Below, piece after piece: positions 11,758 to 20,047 of a stretch of DNA of 64,000 nt. The stretch lies in NCBI GenBank assembly GCA_017643385.1, contig JAEPNN010000008.1, positions 62,001 through 126,000 on the forward strand. Direction: 5' to 3'. The stretch comes from Dinoroseobacter sp. (GTDB lineage Bacteria > Pseudomonadota > Alphaproteobacteria > Rhodobacterales > Rhodobacteraceae). The position numbers and the translations under genes were made by a program. Numbering within the stretch: position 1 is the stretch's first letter; each line of letters begins with the position of its first letter. The notes beneath the pieces are model-generated. The model was not told where the DNA came from and ran no database searches. It saw only the letters and a program-made list of their open reading frames with translations.

Positions 11758-11877
11758 ATGTCCCGCCTCAAAACCCTCGCCAAAGCTGCGCCATTGGATA
11801 CCGTCCAGGATGTCATTGGCGTATTGGCGATCGCTGGGCTGCTTTTTGTTTTGCTCCATTTTCCAGTGCTCGGGTAA
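11758..11877 (+). CDS. Putative SOS-induced single-span membrane micropeptide
   Basis: 39 codons, ATG 11758 to TAA 11875-11877, with CGGAG 11 nt before the start. The N-terminal part is basic and amphipathic (M-S-R-L-K-T-L-A-K-A-A). From about residue 19 to the end there is one hydrophobic span rich in Val, Ile, Leu, Ala and Phe. A LexA box sits just upstream and a strong terminator about 135 bp downstream. In size, membrane span and SOS control it resembles SidA of Caulobacter, a 29-residue SOS-induced division inhibitor; no sequence identity is claimed. Codon use is normal for the window. Translation is not proven. Confidence 0.65.
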   Translation: MSRLKTLAKAAPLDTVQDVIGVLAIAGLLFVLLHFPVLG

Positions 11878-12012
11878 ATTTGGTTTCTGCCTGCGTTCTG
11901 TTTTTGATCTGACATATTGCCCACCCCCAAACCGGGCGCCTCGCACAGTCTTGTCCCCATCAGCGACCCTGCGAATTTAATTTCAGATTTTGTCGAACAG
12001 ATACGCACCTTG

Positions 12013-12046
12013 CCGCTGCATCCGACCCGATGCAGCGGTTTTTTTT
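12013..12046 (+). terminator. Strong intrinsic terminator
   Basis: CCGCTGCATC (12013-12022), a 6-nt loop, GATGCAGCGG (12029-12038), then eight T residues. A perfect 10-bp stem with T-run on the plus strand. It ends the recG/micropeptide transcript, or a small RNA made from 11880-12046. It lies 14 bp beyond the stop of the convergent SufU-like gene. Confidence 0.9.
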
Positions 12047-12059
12047 GTTTAGCGTAAAG

Positions 12060-12524
12060 TTAGGCGCAGTCAGCGTGCTGAAGCTGTGACATCGCATCCA
12101 ATGTTGCCTCGACGGCCAGCAGTATTGATGCATGACGGTTTGCAAAGTCTCGAGCAGGGACAAGAACCTCGAACCCCTCAAAGGGCGCCTCTGGAACCGG
12201 ACCGTTCTCTCTCAGCATTGCTGCCATTTGATCACGTGCCGTGCGGACCTGAACGATGCTACATCCAATGATGTTCTCGCCGAGAATTGCAGCAGATGCC
12301 TGACCCAGCGCACAGGCTTTCACATCCTGCGCATATTCTGTGATCACACCATTTTCCATCGCAATATCAATGGTTACCATGGACCCACACAGCGGCGCTC
12401 GGCGCTTGGAGCTGGCGTGAGGATTTGCAAGGCGCCCAACATGCGGAAGGTCAGAGGCCAAGGCCAGAATCCGATTGGAATATAATTTCAGGAGATCCGG
12501 TTCGTGCCCAGTTTTCGAACTCAT
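12060..12524 (-). CDS. SufU/NifU-like iron-sulfur cluster scaffold protein
   Basis: 154 residues. IscU/SufU fold proteins hold a nascent Fe-S cluster or relay sulfur. The first ligand Cys lies in P-L-C-G-S (about residue 46) and the second in [10 protein letters not shown] (about residue 70). At the third position the family's H-C-S-I-L reads H-A-S-I-L, so that Cys is replaced by Ala while the neighbouring His remains. This may be a trait of this subfamily; function as a classical scaffold is therefore uncertain. It is divergent from hisI, and its 5' end overlaps the hisI leader region. Confidence 0.82.
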   Translation of the reverse strand: MSSKTGHEPDLLKLYSNRILALASDLPHVGRLANPHASSKRRAPLCGSMVTIDIAMENGVITEYAQDVKACALGQASAAILGENIIGCSIVQVRTARDQMAAMLRENGPVPEAPFEGFEVLVPARDFANRHASILLAVEATLDAMSQLQHADCA

Positions 12525-12605
12525 GGCCCATCCTTTGTCCTTGAACGGAGGGGGAATTCCGTTATCAGCCTGACCGACACTATGCTTCTAGAAAGGTCAG
12601 ATCAC

Positions 12606-12965
12606 ATGATATTTGATCCCGCAAGTCTCGTTTTCAATAGCGACGGGCTCTTGCCTGCGATCGCCCAGGACGCTGAAAGCGGTGAGGTCCTTATGCTGGC
12701 ATGGATGAACGCACAAAGCATCGCCCAGACACTGGAAACAAAACGCGTTACCTATTGGAGCAGATCCCGGAAGAAGTTCTGGGTCAAAGGAGAAACCTCT
12801 GGCCACCTGCAACACCTTGTCGATATGCGAATCGACTGTGATCGCGATTGCATTCTTGTGACCGTCAAACAGGACGGCCCTGCCTGCCATACCAACCGGA
12901 GAAGTTGTTTTTATACCTCAGTGACAGGCGGTAACGAGACAGAGTTAATGCAGCCAATGACCTAG
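12606..12965 (+). CDS. hisI: Phosphoribosyl-AMP cyclohydrolase HisI
   Basis: 119 residues, the length of stand-alone HisI. It opens the purine ring of phosphoribosyl-AMP in the third step of histidine synthesis, in the cytoplasm. The motifs [21 protein letters not shown] and DCDRDCILV, with zinc-binding Cys residues and the final C-H-T-N-R-R-S-C-F, are all present. ATG 12606 was chosen over upstream in-frame codons because it begins at the conserved N-terminus. The last 4 bp overlap the convergent ThiE-like gene. Confidence 0.96.
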   Translation: MIFDPASLVFNSDGLLPAIAQDAESGEVLMLAWMNAQSIAQTLETKRVTYWSRSRKKFWVKGETSGHLQHLVDMRIDCDRDCILVTVKQDGPACHTNRRSCFYTSVTGGNETELMQPMT

Positions 12966-13582
12966 CGCAGGGGTGCGACGAGGTGCGTCAGCGCAGCAAT
13001 CGGGTCGTCTTGCTCCCAAACTTCTGCGCCAAAAGCGAAAAAATCGGTGACGGGTGCGAGTTTGGCGACCAGATCGGGTGTCAGTCCGCCTTCTGCGACA
13101 ACCGGAACCTCAATCATGTCCGACCACCAGGCAAATAGCTCTTCCTCGGCAATATCGCCGGACCCCATAACGCTTGCGGCAACAGGCCCGAATGACACGT
13201 AATCTGCTCCGGCTTCGCCCGCAGACATCCCAACATGTCGTGAGGCCCCGCAATCTGCGCCAAGTATCGGATCGTCGCCCATGGTCTCGCGCAACTTGCG
13301 CAAACCCCGCCCGCCGTCCGGGAGGTGCACACCGTCTAAACCCAAGGTTTCCACCAACTGAACATGGGTATCGATTACGAGCGGTATGTCGCGTTCATGG
13401 GCAATCTCACGTATCAGGTCTGCGCTTTTGGAAACTATACGTTCATCCTGACTGGCAAGGCTAAGGCGCAAGCAAGCAATGTCTGACGCATCAAGAACGC
13501 GTTGTAACGTACTAGGGAAGCTATCAAAATCAAACTGCGTCGGAGTGATCAGATATAACTGAGGTTTTTCGCTATCGGCCAT
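12962..13582 (-). CDS. ThiE/TenI-like TIM-barrel protein
   Basis: 206 residues. The fold-level pattern of thiamine phosphate synthase is clear: strands such as [24 protein letters not shown] and VPVVAEGG in order. However, the diphosphate-binding signatures of true ThiE are altered. The barrel-start R-x-K is LRLS, the IND motif is V-I-D-T, and the G-P-V-F-x-T-x-T-K loop reads GPVAASVMG. So it may be a ThiE paralogue or TenI-like protein of unknown chemistry. ATG 13582 begins at the first conserved strand; longer in-frame starts are possible but unsupported. Confidence 0.75.
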   Translation of the reverse strand: MADSEKPQLYLITPTQFDFDSFPSTLQRVLDASDIACLRLSLASQDERIVSKSADLIREIAHERDIPLVIDTHVQLVETLGLDGVHLPDGGRGLRKLRETMGDDPILGADCGASRHVGMSAGEAGADYVSFGPVAASVMGSGDIAEEELFAWWSDMIEVPVVAEGGLTPDLVAKLAPVTDFFAFGAEVWEQDDPIAALTHLVAPLR

Positions 13583-13615
13583 GGTCACATCCTGTACTGA
13601 CCCGCGGGACTTAGC

Positions 13616-13633
13616 CTGCCGCGTTCGCGGCAG
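13616..13633. promoter_or_regulatory. Perfect GC-rich palindrome between the ThiE-like gene and trmJ
   Basis: CTGCCGCG-tt-CGCGGCAG, an 8-bp perfect inverted repeat with a 2-nt centre, in the 112-bp divergent spacer. There is no T-run on either side, so it is not a terminator. It could be an operator or a repeat of the REP type. No second copy was noticed in the window. Confidence 0.35.
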
Positions 13634-13694
13634 CAACGGGGATTGCGCAACGCTGTGGGTCTTTCTACACCGCAGTTGTAATTGAGAGGGCCCG

Positions 13695-14471
13695 ATGCAA
13701 ACCAGTCCAATTCCAGACATCATTCTTGTAGCTCCACAAATGGGCGAAAATATTGGCGCTGCCGCACGTGCTATGTGGAATTTCGGGCTGGACCGCATGC
13801 GCGTGGTGGCACCCAGAGATGGATGGCCCAATGAAAAAGCTGTGGCCATGGCCAGCGGTGCGGGGCGGCTTTTGGACCAGGCTCAGCTTTTTGACACGAC
13901 AGCCGATGCCATTAGCGAGTTTGATTATGTTTTTGCGACCACCGCCCGACCAAGGGGGCTGACCAAGCCTGTTGTCTCGCCTGAACGCGCAATGCAGCAA
14001 ACCAGAGAACTTTTGGCAGAAGGACAGCGTGTCGGGCTTCTGTTTGGGGCTGAACGCGCAGGTTTGGAGAACACGGACATTGCGCGCGCCAACGCCATAA
14101 TCACTGTGCCTGTGAACCCCGAGTTTCCATCCCTGAACCTCGCGCAATGTGTATTGTTGCTGGGCTATGAATGGCGCCGGCAAACCGCAGACATCGTGCC
14201 AGAGGTGATGGAATTGGCTAAAACACGATATGCGACAGCAGGGGATATCGAACGCCTTGGCGATCATTTTGAAGAGCGTCTTGCAAATGCGGGTTTTTTC
14301 TTTCCAGAAGACAAAGCGCCTCATATGAAGATGTCCCTGCGCAACATGTGGGGACGCTTGCCTTTAACCCAGTCTGATGTGCAAATTTTGCATGGGATGC
14401 TGCGTCAGTTTGTACGCTGGAAAGAGCGGGCAAGCCCACCACATGTCCCGACAAGCGATAATGAGGGCTAA
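13695..14471 (+). CDS. trmJ: tRNA (Cm32/Um32) methyltransferase TrmJ, SPOUT family
   Basis: 258 residues. A SAM-dependent SpoU-class 2'-O-methyltransferase acting on position 32 of tRNAs. Family motifs: N-terminal PQMGENIGAAARAMWNFG, middle LLFGAERAGL (about residue 115) and the knot segment VPVNPEFPSLNLAQCV. The C-terminal 90 residues are the TrmJ-specific extension. The start is preceded by GAGAGG. ctaA follows after 1 bp. Confidence 0.92.
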   Translation: MQTSPIPDIILVAPQMGENIGAAARAMWNFGLDRMRVVAPRDGWPNEKAVAMASGAGRLLDQAQLFDTTADAISEFDYVFATTARPRGLTKPVVSPERAMQQTRELLAEGQRVGLLFGAERAGLENTDIARANAIITVPVNPEFPSLNLAQCVLLLGYEWRRQTADIVPEVMELAKTRYATAGDIERLGDHFEERLANAGFFFPEDKAPHMKMSLRNMWGRLPLTQSDVQILHGMLRQFVRWKERASPPHVPTSDNEG

Positions 14472-14472
14472 A

Positions 14473-15606
14473 ATGAGCAAACCCCGCAGCATTTTCGAAG
14501 AGGTCGAAACCAAGGTAGAGGCGCCGCAAACGGGCGGGATCGATCAACGTCCCAAAGGGGCGCGTGGGGCGATCCGCATTTGGTTGATGGTCCTGTTCGG
14601 GCTTGTTGTGTTGATGATCGCCGTTGGTGGCCTGACACGGCTGACAGATTCAGGGCTTTCCATTACCGAATGGAAGCCTATCACTGGCGCTATTCCTCCC
14701 TTAAATACAGAGGCTTGGGAGGCGGAGTTCGAGCTATACCAACAGATACCAGAATACCAATTGCAAAACCACGGCATGTCGATGGCCGAATTTCAGTTTA
14801 TCTATTGGTGGGAATGGGGACACCGGCAATTGGGCCGTGTTGTAGGACTGGTCTGGGCGCTTGGATTCTTCGCGTTCCTTACCACGCGTCGAATTCCGCC
14901 GGGATGGACTGGAAAGCTGTTAGCTTTAGGGGCGCTCGGCGGTTTGCAAGGGGCGATTGGCTGGTGGATGGTTACGTCCGGCCTGACTGGGACGATGCTC
15001 GATGTGGCCTCTTACCGTCTGGCAACGCATCTGGGACTCGCATTTTTGATCCTCGGCTTAATCTCATGGTACATATTTCAGCTGGGGCGCAGTGAACGTG
15101 ATTTGCGCAGCGCACACAGGGTCGGCGAACCGCGCCTGGCATCTTTCGCAAGCATCGTTCTAGGCGTTACGGCGCTGCAGGTCCTTCTCGGCGCACTGGT
15201 TGCGGGCATCGACGCAGGGCGTAGTTTTGGCGACTGGCCATTGATGGCAGGTGGGTTTCTGCCGCCAGGTATTTTTGAGCTGTCGCCCGGATGGCGTAAC
15301 TTTTTTGAGAATGCCGGCTTGGTACAGTTCAATCACAGGATCGTCGGCTATGTTCTTATGATCGCTGGAATTCTTCTTTGGCTTCGAAGCCGGCAAAGCC
15401 CGCACAGTTCGACTCGTTTCGCAGCCAGCCTTGTTTTGGCGATGATGTTCGTGCAACTGCTTTTGGGCGTAATGACAGTGCTTTATGGCGCGCAGTTAAA
15501 CTGGGCTATTGCGCATCAGTTCGGTGCTGTCGTTCTGGTCGTTCTGGTCCTAAGAACCCGGTTCCGTGCGCTTTATCCCGTCCCTGACCAATTGCGAAAG
15601 AGCTAA
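14473..15606 (+). CDS. ctaA: Haem A synthase CtaA/COX15
   Basis: 377 residues. An integral membrane enzyme converting haem O to haem A for aa3-type cytochrome oxidase. Eight hydrophobic spans can be read. The GGLTRLTDSGLSITEWKPI stretch just after the first span, the WWEWGHRQLGR motif and later conserved His residues (in ATHLG, FNHR and AHQ) mark the COX15 type 2 family. ATG 14473 was chosen over earlier in-frame ATGs inside trmJ because it gives the normal N-terminus; GAGGG precedes it. Confidence 0.95.
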   Translation: MSKPRSIFEEVETKVEAPQTGGIDQRPKGARGAIRIWLMVLFGLVVLMIAVGGLTRLTDSGLSITEWKPITGAIPPLNTEAWEAEFELYQQIPEYQLQNHGMSMAEFQFIYWWEWGHRQLGRVVGLVWALGFFAFLTTRRIPPGWTGKLLALGALGGLQGAIGWWMVTSGLTGTMLDVASYRLATHLGLAFLILGLISWYIFQLGRSERDLRSAHRVGEPRLASFASIVLGVTALQVLLGALVAGIDAGRSFGDWPLMAGGFLPPGIFELSPGWRNFFENAGLVQFNHRIVGYVLMIAGILLWLRSRQSPHSSTRFAASLVLAMMFVQLLLGVMTVLYGAQLNWAIAHQFGAVVLVVLVLRTRFRALYPVPDQLRKS

Positions 15607-15607
15607 C

Positions 15608-17080
15608 ATGACCGCGTATTCCGATTTGATGGCGTTTCAGCGCCAAACCGAGGCCCTGTCCGCGATCGCAGGTCGTTTGGGGTGGGACCAGGAAACAATG
15701 ATGCCGCGTGGGTCTGCGGGGCAACGGGCCGAAGAGATGGCCGCGATCGAGGCGGTTCTGCACGCGCGTCGTACCGACCCTAAAATCGGGGACTGGTTGG
15801 GATCAGCAGATCCTGCATCCGAAATTGAGGCTGCAAATCTGCGACTTATCCGGCGTCGCTATGAACGCACCTTAAAAGTGCCTGCACGGCTTGCGAGTGA
15901 GATTGCGAGTGTCACATCGCGCGCTCAGGGCATATGGGCCGACGCGCGCGCCAATGAGGATGTGGCGGCGTTTCTGCCTATTCTCACAGAAGTGATCGCA
16001 TTGCGGCAGGAAGAAGCGCAGGCACTCGCGGCTGGAGGCAATCTCTACGACGCGTTGCTGGACGATTACGAGCCCGGAACATCCAGCGCCGCGATAGCCG
16101 ATCTCTTTGATCGGATGCGCCCCAGACTTGTTGCTTTGCGGGACCGGATCTTCGGTGCCAGCCATCAACCTGCGCGTTTGGAGGGCAAATTTGCGGATAA
16201 AATACAGACCGAGATGGCAACCAAGCTCGCGCTCTCATTCGGCTATGACATGTCGATTGGCCGTATAGACCGCGCTGTGCATCCGTTCAGTTCTGGGAGT
16301 GGACAGGACGTTCGGATCACCACACGCGTTAACGAAAGTGATCCATTCAACTGTTTTTATTCAACAATTCATGAAGTTGGTCATGCGGCCTACGAGCAAG
16401 GCATCGATGACCAACATATCCTGACCCCGGTGGGCTGCGGCGTGTCGATGGGTGTGCATGAAAGCCAAAGCCGCATTTATGAAAACCAACTCGGCCGTGG
16501 GCGTGCCTTCACAGGCTGGCTGCACGGTCAGATGCAGGAGGCGTTCGGAAATCTTAATATAACGGATGCGGATGCATTCTATGCCGCCGTTAACAGATGT
16601 TCGCCATCATACATCCGCACTGAGGCCGATGAGGTCCAGTACAACTTACATGTCATGCTGCGTTTTGATCTGGAACGCGCGATCATCGCCGGAGATTTGA
16701 AGCCTACGGACCTCGAAGCCGCCTGGAACGACCGTTTTGAGGCTGACTTTGGGCTTGCAGTCGACAAACCATCAAACGGCGTCCTGCAGGATGTGCACTG
16801 GTCCGTCGGATTGTTTGGGTATTTTCCGACTTACTCGCTCGGAAATGTCTATGCTGGTTGCCTTTTTGAGGCTCTGAAAAGCGATGTTCCGGATTGGGAA
16901 GACGGTTTGCATGATGGCGATGCCTCTGCCGCGACGAATTGGTTGCGCACGAATGTGCAGAAACATGGCGGCCTCTACGAACCGGTTGATGTGATTACAA
17001 AAGCCAGCGGCCAATCGCCGTCGGAAGAACCTTTGCTCGACTACCTCGAGGCAAAGTTCGAAAGCATTTATCGGCTCTGA
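15608..17080 (+). CDS. M32-family carboxypeptidase (thermostable carboxypeptidase 1 type)
   Basis: 490 residues, normal for the family. A cytoplasmic metallo-carboxypeptidase that removes C-terminal residues from peptides. The zinc site HEVGH lies at residues 255-259, with the third ligand expected in the GVHESQSR segment about 27 residues later. D-R-A-V-H-P-F, F-S-S-G and the I-R-T-E-A-D-E segment are further family marks. ATG 15608 begins 1 bp after the ctaA stop. It converges with the hydratase gene, whose stop directly abuts. Confidence 0.93.
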   Translation: MTAYSDLMAFQRQTEALSAIAGRLGWDQETMMPRGSAGQRAEEMAAIEAVLHARRTDPKIGDWLGSADPASEIEAANLRLIRRRYERTLKVPARLASEIASVTSRAQGIWADARANEDVAAFLPILTEVIALRQEEAQALAAGGNLYDALLDDYEPGTSSAAIADLFDRMRPRLVALRDRIFGASHQPARLEGKFADKIQTEMATKLALSFGYDMSIGRIDRAVHPFSSGSGQDVRITTRVNESDPFNCFYSTIHEVGHAAYEQGIDDQHILTPVGCGVSMGVHESQSRIYENQLGRGRAFTGWLHGQMQEAFGNLNITDADAFYAAVNRCSPSYIRTEADEVQYNLHVMLRFDLERAIIAGDLKPTDLEAAWNDRFEADFGLAVDKPSNGVLQDVHWSVGLFGYFPTYSLGNVYAGCLFEALKSDVPDWEDGLHDGDASAATNWLRTNVQKHGGLYEPVDVITKASGQSPSEEPLLDYLEAKFESIYRL

Positions 17081-17878
17081 TCAGGGTTTTTCCGGCCAGT
17101 CTGGCGATCTTTTTTCTAGAAACGCGGCAATGCCTTCGGCTGTATCGTCGCGTTTCATGTTTTCAACCATAATATTGCCGGTAAATGCGTAGGCATCTTC
17201 GATCGGCATCTCGATCTGTTCGTAAAATGCGCGTTTACCGATGCGAACTGCACCGGACATTTTGCTGCTGACCATATCGGCCAAAGCGCGCGTTTCCTGG
17301 ACCAGTCTGTCTGCCGGAACGCTGCGGTTGATCAGCCCCAATTCAACTGCGCGGTCAGCGTCAATAAATTCACCTGAAGTAAGCATCTCAAATGCTTGTT
17401 TGCGCGCGATATTGCGCGAAAGTGCAACCATTGGAGTGGAGCAAAACAAGCCAATATTTACGCCGTTCACACCGAACTTTGTACCCTCTGCGGCGACCGC
17501 CATATCGCAAGATGCAACCATCTGACAGCCCGCTGCCGTCGCAATGCCATGGACCTGTGCGATCACGGGCTGTGGAAGCCGCATCAAGCCTGTCATCACC
17601 GCCGCGCAGCGATCAAAAAGATCCTTCAGTGCGGCCGCGCCTTTGTCCGTGGACTGCCTCTTGGCCTGCATCTCTTTCAGATCGTGGCCTGCGCAGAACA
17701 CTTTGCCGGCCCCCTGCAGAATCACGATACGGGCCTCAGTGTCTTCGTTTAGGCGATTGATCTGGTCCTGGAGCGCGGCAAGCATCCTGTCAGAAAGAGC
17801 ATTCAATGCCTTGGGATCATTGAGAGTTAACGTAACGACACCATCATCGTCTTCGCGTATCAAAACCGGTTCAGACAT
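17081..17878 (-). CDS. Enoyl-CoA hydratase/isomerase family protein, ECHDC3-like
   Basis: 265 residues, crotonase fold. The oxyanion-hole segments FCAGHDL (about residue 63) and GIATAAGCQMVASCD (about 110) are present. The segment that carries the second catalytic Glu in true hydratases reads IGLFCSTPMVALSR, as in the ECHDC3 branch, so ordinary enoyl-CoA hydration is doubtful. It acts on a CoA thioester of unknown identity. ATG 17878 begins at the family's normal N-terminus. Confidence 0.88.
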   Translation of the reverse strand: MSEPVLIREDDDGVVTLTLNDPKALNALSDRMLAALQDQINRLNEDTEARIVILQGAGKVFCAGHDLKEMQAKRQSTDKGAAALKDLFDRCAAVMTGLMRLPQPVIAQVHGIATAAGCQMVASCDMAVAAEGTKFGVNGVNIGLFCSTPMVALSRNIARKQAFEMLTSGEFIDADRAVELGLINRSVPADRLVQETRALADMVSSKMSGAVRIGKRAFYEQIEMPIEDAYAFTGNIMVENMKRDDTAEGIAAFLEKRSPDWPEKP

Positions 17879-17936
17879 CTTGTTCTCCGCGTAGATTTCG
17901 ACGAATTCTAGGGGTAACGCGGCGAGGAGACCAGAG

Positions 17937-18359
17937 ATGCAATTGGCCATGACGATTGATGAACTGCACGACTTTTTGGCGCGCGATTTTCCCCAAGTTG
18001 CGGGTAGTTTTGAGGTCGTATCGGTTGCGCCGATGCAGATCACGGTAAAGCTCAAGGTGAATGACGGCCATTTGCGACCCGGTGGGACCGTTTCAGGCCC
18101 TACAATGTTTGGCTTGGCAGACGTGTCAGTTTATCTCGCAGTACTTGCGATGATTGGGCCAAAAGAACTATCTGTTACAACAAGTTGCGCGATGGATTTC
18201 ATGCGCAAACCTGCGGCGGAAACCGATCTGATTTGCGAATGTCGCCTGTTGAAGCTTGGCAAGGTTCTGGCGGTTGGAGACGCCCTCATATTTTCAGAGG
18301 GCGATCCAAAGCCTGTGGCGCGGGCGAATATGACCTATTCGATCCCGCCGAAGAGTTAG
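17937..18359 (+). CDS. PaaI-type hot-dog thioesterase
   Basis: 140 residues, a single hot-dog domain. Such enzymes hydrolyse acyl-CoA or aryl-CoA thioesters in the cytoplasm. The DGHLRPGGTVSGPTMFGLAD segment is the typical helix-entry loop, followed by two hydrophobic strands. GAGGAG precedes ATG 17937. It is divergent from the ECHDC3-like gene, so the two may handle related CoA esters. It overlaps speE by 4 bp at the 3' ends, with no terminator visible. Confidence 0.88.
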   Translation: MQLAMTIDELHDFLARDFPQVAGSFEVVSVAPMQITVKLKVNDGHLRPGGTVSGPTMFGLADVSVYLAVLAMIGPKELSVTTSCAMDFMRKPAAETDLICECRLLKLGKVLAVGDALIFSEGDPKPVARANMTYSIPPKS

Positions 18360-19210
18360 GGCATCAGTTTTTTGATGTAACCGGGCAGGGCAAAGGCGCC
18401 CATATGCACCTCTGGGGTATAGTAGAAGGGATCTAGGCCTGACTCTTCGAAACGCTGCTGAAGCGTTTGAAGGTCGACGTTACCTGCATCGCCGTCTGTT
18501 CCCCAGCCAAGGGCCATCGGACCGAAGGCGTAAGTCGGGATTGTCGCGGTGTAGCAGGTCCAATTGGCAAACAAGGCCTTAAACGCGCGCATTGTGTTGG
18601 TTAACTCATCGCCTTGCATGAACGGCACACCGTTTTGCGTTACCAGAATGCCTTCAGGCTTCAAGCAACGCTTTGCGTGACCATAAAACGTGTCGGTGAA
18701 CAGCACTTCGCCCGGACCGACCGGATCAGTGCTGTCGACGATGATCACATCGAAGCGTTTTTCTGTTTCTTTGACGAACGCTGCGCCATTCGCGATGATG
18801 AGCTCAAGCCGCGGATCGTCAAACGCGCCTTGGCTTAACTGTGGTAGATAAGTATCTGAAAAATCTACAACACCAGCGTCAATTTCGACCATGGTGACAC
18901 GTTCGACGGTGCTGTGTTTCAGCACCTCGCGCGCCATACCTCCATCACCACCACCAATGATCAAGACATCTTTTGCGTGTCCATGCGCCAACACCGGCAC
19001 ATGGGTCAGCATTTCGTGGTAAATCGCATTGTCGCCTTCGGTGGTTTGCACCACACCATCCAGCGTCAAAACGCGGCCGAAGCGTCCGTTTTCGAAGACA
19101 ACCAGGCGTTGATGATCTGTGTCGCTGTCATAAAGGACCTTGTCCATGCGCAGGGTCTGCGCATGCGTGTCATACAGGGTCTCTTTCATCCATTTGGGCT
19201 GACCGCTCAT
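18356..19210 (-). CDS. speE: Spermidine synthase SpeE (polyamine aminopropyltransferase)
   Basis: 284 residues. It transfers aminopropyl from decarboxylated SAM to putrescine. The family marks are present: the N-terminal beta domain, V-L-I-I-G-G-G-D-G-G nucleotide-binding loop (about residue 82), V-E-I-D-A strand end, and the DVIIVDSTDPVGPGE motif with the catalytic Asp (about residue 155). Its ATG overlaps the speD stop by 4 bp, so the two polyamine genes are coupled. Confidence 0.95.
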   Translation of the reverse strand: MSGQPKWMKETLYDTHAQTLRMDKVLYDSDTDHQRLVVFENGRFGRVLTLDGVVQTTEGDNAIYHEMLTHVPVLAHGHAKDVLIIGGGDGGMAREVLKHSTVERVTMVEIDAGVVDFSDTYLPQLSQGAFDDPRLELIIANGAAFVKETEKRFDVIIVDSTDPVGPGEVLFTDTFYGHAKRCLKPEGILVTQNGVPFMQGDELTNTMRAFKALFANWTCYTATIPTYAFGPMALGWGTDGDAGNVDLQTLQQRFEESGLDPFYYTPEVHMGAFALPGYIKKLMP

Positions 19211-19716
19211 CCGAGCGCCTCCGCCACGACCTCCTCGCCGCGGCGTAATTCGCGCACGTGGACATTATCAGTCGCAAATGCCGTTTTCAGGACTTGTACC
19301 GCGTTCCAGGGTTCTGCATCGCCACACATGAACACATCGAACGCGCCATAGCCAATCTCTGGCCACGTGTGGCAGGAGATGTGGCTTTCCGCGAGAACCG
19401 CAACACCCGAAACGCCCTGGGGCGAGAATTTGTGGGTGTGAATATGGAGAAGGGTCGCGCCACACGCATCAACACAGTCTTTGAAAGCATTTTGAATCAA
19501 CGTTTCATCATCAAGACCGGTGCCGTGTTCAACCTCGATGATCAGATGCGTGCCTGCAAATACCGTTCCATCCTTGCGGATGAAATGGTCGTCCCGATCA
19601 TTGTCGGTTACAAGCTCAAGCATAGGTGCGGAGTCGATTACTCCGCGGGAAATGTCTTCCGCATGGGCGCCTGTCTCCAGACCGATCCCCAGTTGGAAGA
19701 GGTTGGCGTTCTTCAT
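19207..19716 (-). CDS. speD: S-adenosylmethionine decarboxylase proenzyme SpeD
   Basis: 169 residues. It decarboxylates SAM to supply the aminopropyl donor for SpeE. The self-cleavage site lies in L-A-E-S-H-I-S-C-H-T-W-P-E: cleavage before Ser111 makes the pyruvoyl group. ATG 19716 is preferred because GGAGGGG lies about 8 nt upstream; an in-frame TTG at 19746 and a GTG next to the ATG are alternatives. It is followed by speE with a 4-bp overlap. Confidence 0.94.
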   Translation of the reverse strand: MKNANLFQLGIGLETGAHAEDISRGVIDSAPMLELVTDNDRDDHFIRKDGTVFAGTHLIIEVEHGTGLDDETLIQNAFKDCVDACGATLLHIHTHKFSPQGVSGVAVLAESHISCHTWPEIGYGAFDVFMCGDAEPWNAVQVLKTAFATDNVHVRELRRGEEVVAEALG

Positions 19717-19964
19717 CACGCGCCCCTCCAATCCAGTAGATGTCAATCCAGAGGTTCCTTAGCGCCCCCCGACAGTTATTGGCGTCGAGTTGGGATCGTC
19801 CCCTCATATCGTGACGCGCAGGTAAGCCGAGACCCTGAGTCGATCAAGAGACTTTTTGCCACTTTAGGTAATTTTTATAGTTTTGTGTGACTGAAGGCTT
19901 GGGGTAAAATAATACCTTGTTTTCAAGCATATGATTTTAAACATTTTTATAAGGTAACTAGCGG

Positions 19965-19992
19965 TTGACCCGAGCGCCAGAAAGCTTAGAAC
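19965..19992 (+). promoter_or_regulatory. Candidate rplM-rpsI promoter
   Basis: TTGACC (19965-19970), 16 nt, TAGAAC (19987-19992), a reasonable -35/-10 pair about 55 bp before the rplM start. A 6-bp hairpin (GGGTCC with GGGCCC, allowing one G-U pair) follows in the leader just before the start codon. The rest of the 331-bp speD-rplM spacer is AT-rich and shows no gene; the speD promoter must also lie there but was not clearly recognised. Confidence 0.5.
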
Positions 19993-20047
19993 CACGCCAT
20001 CTTACACCGATGGGTCCCGACTTGGGCCCCTTTAGTCGAGGAAGACG

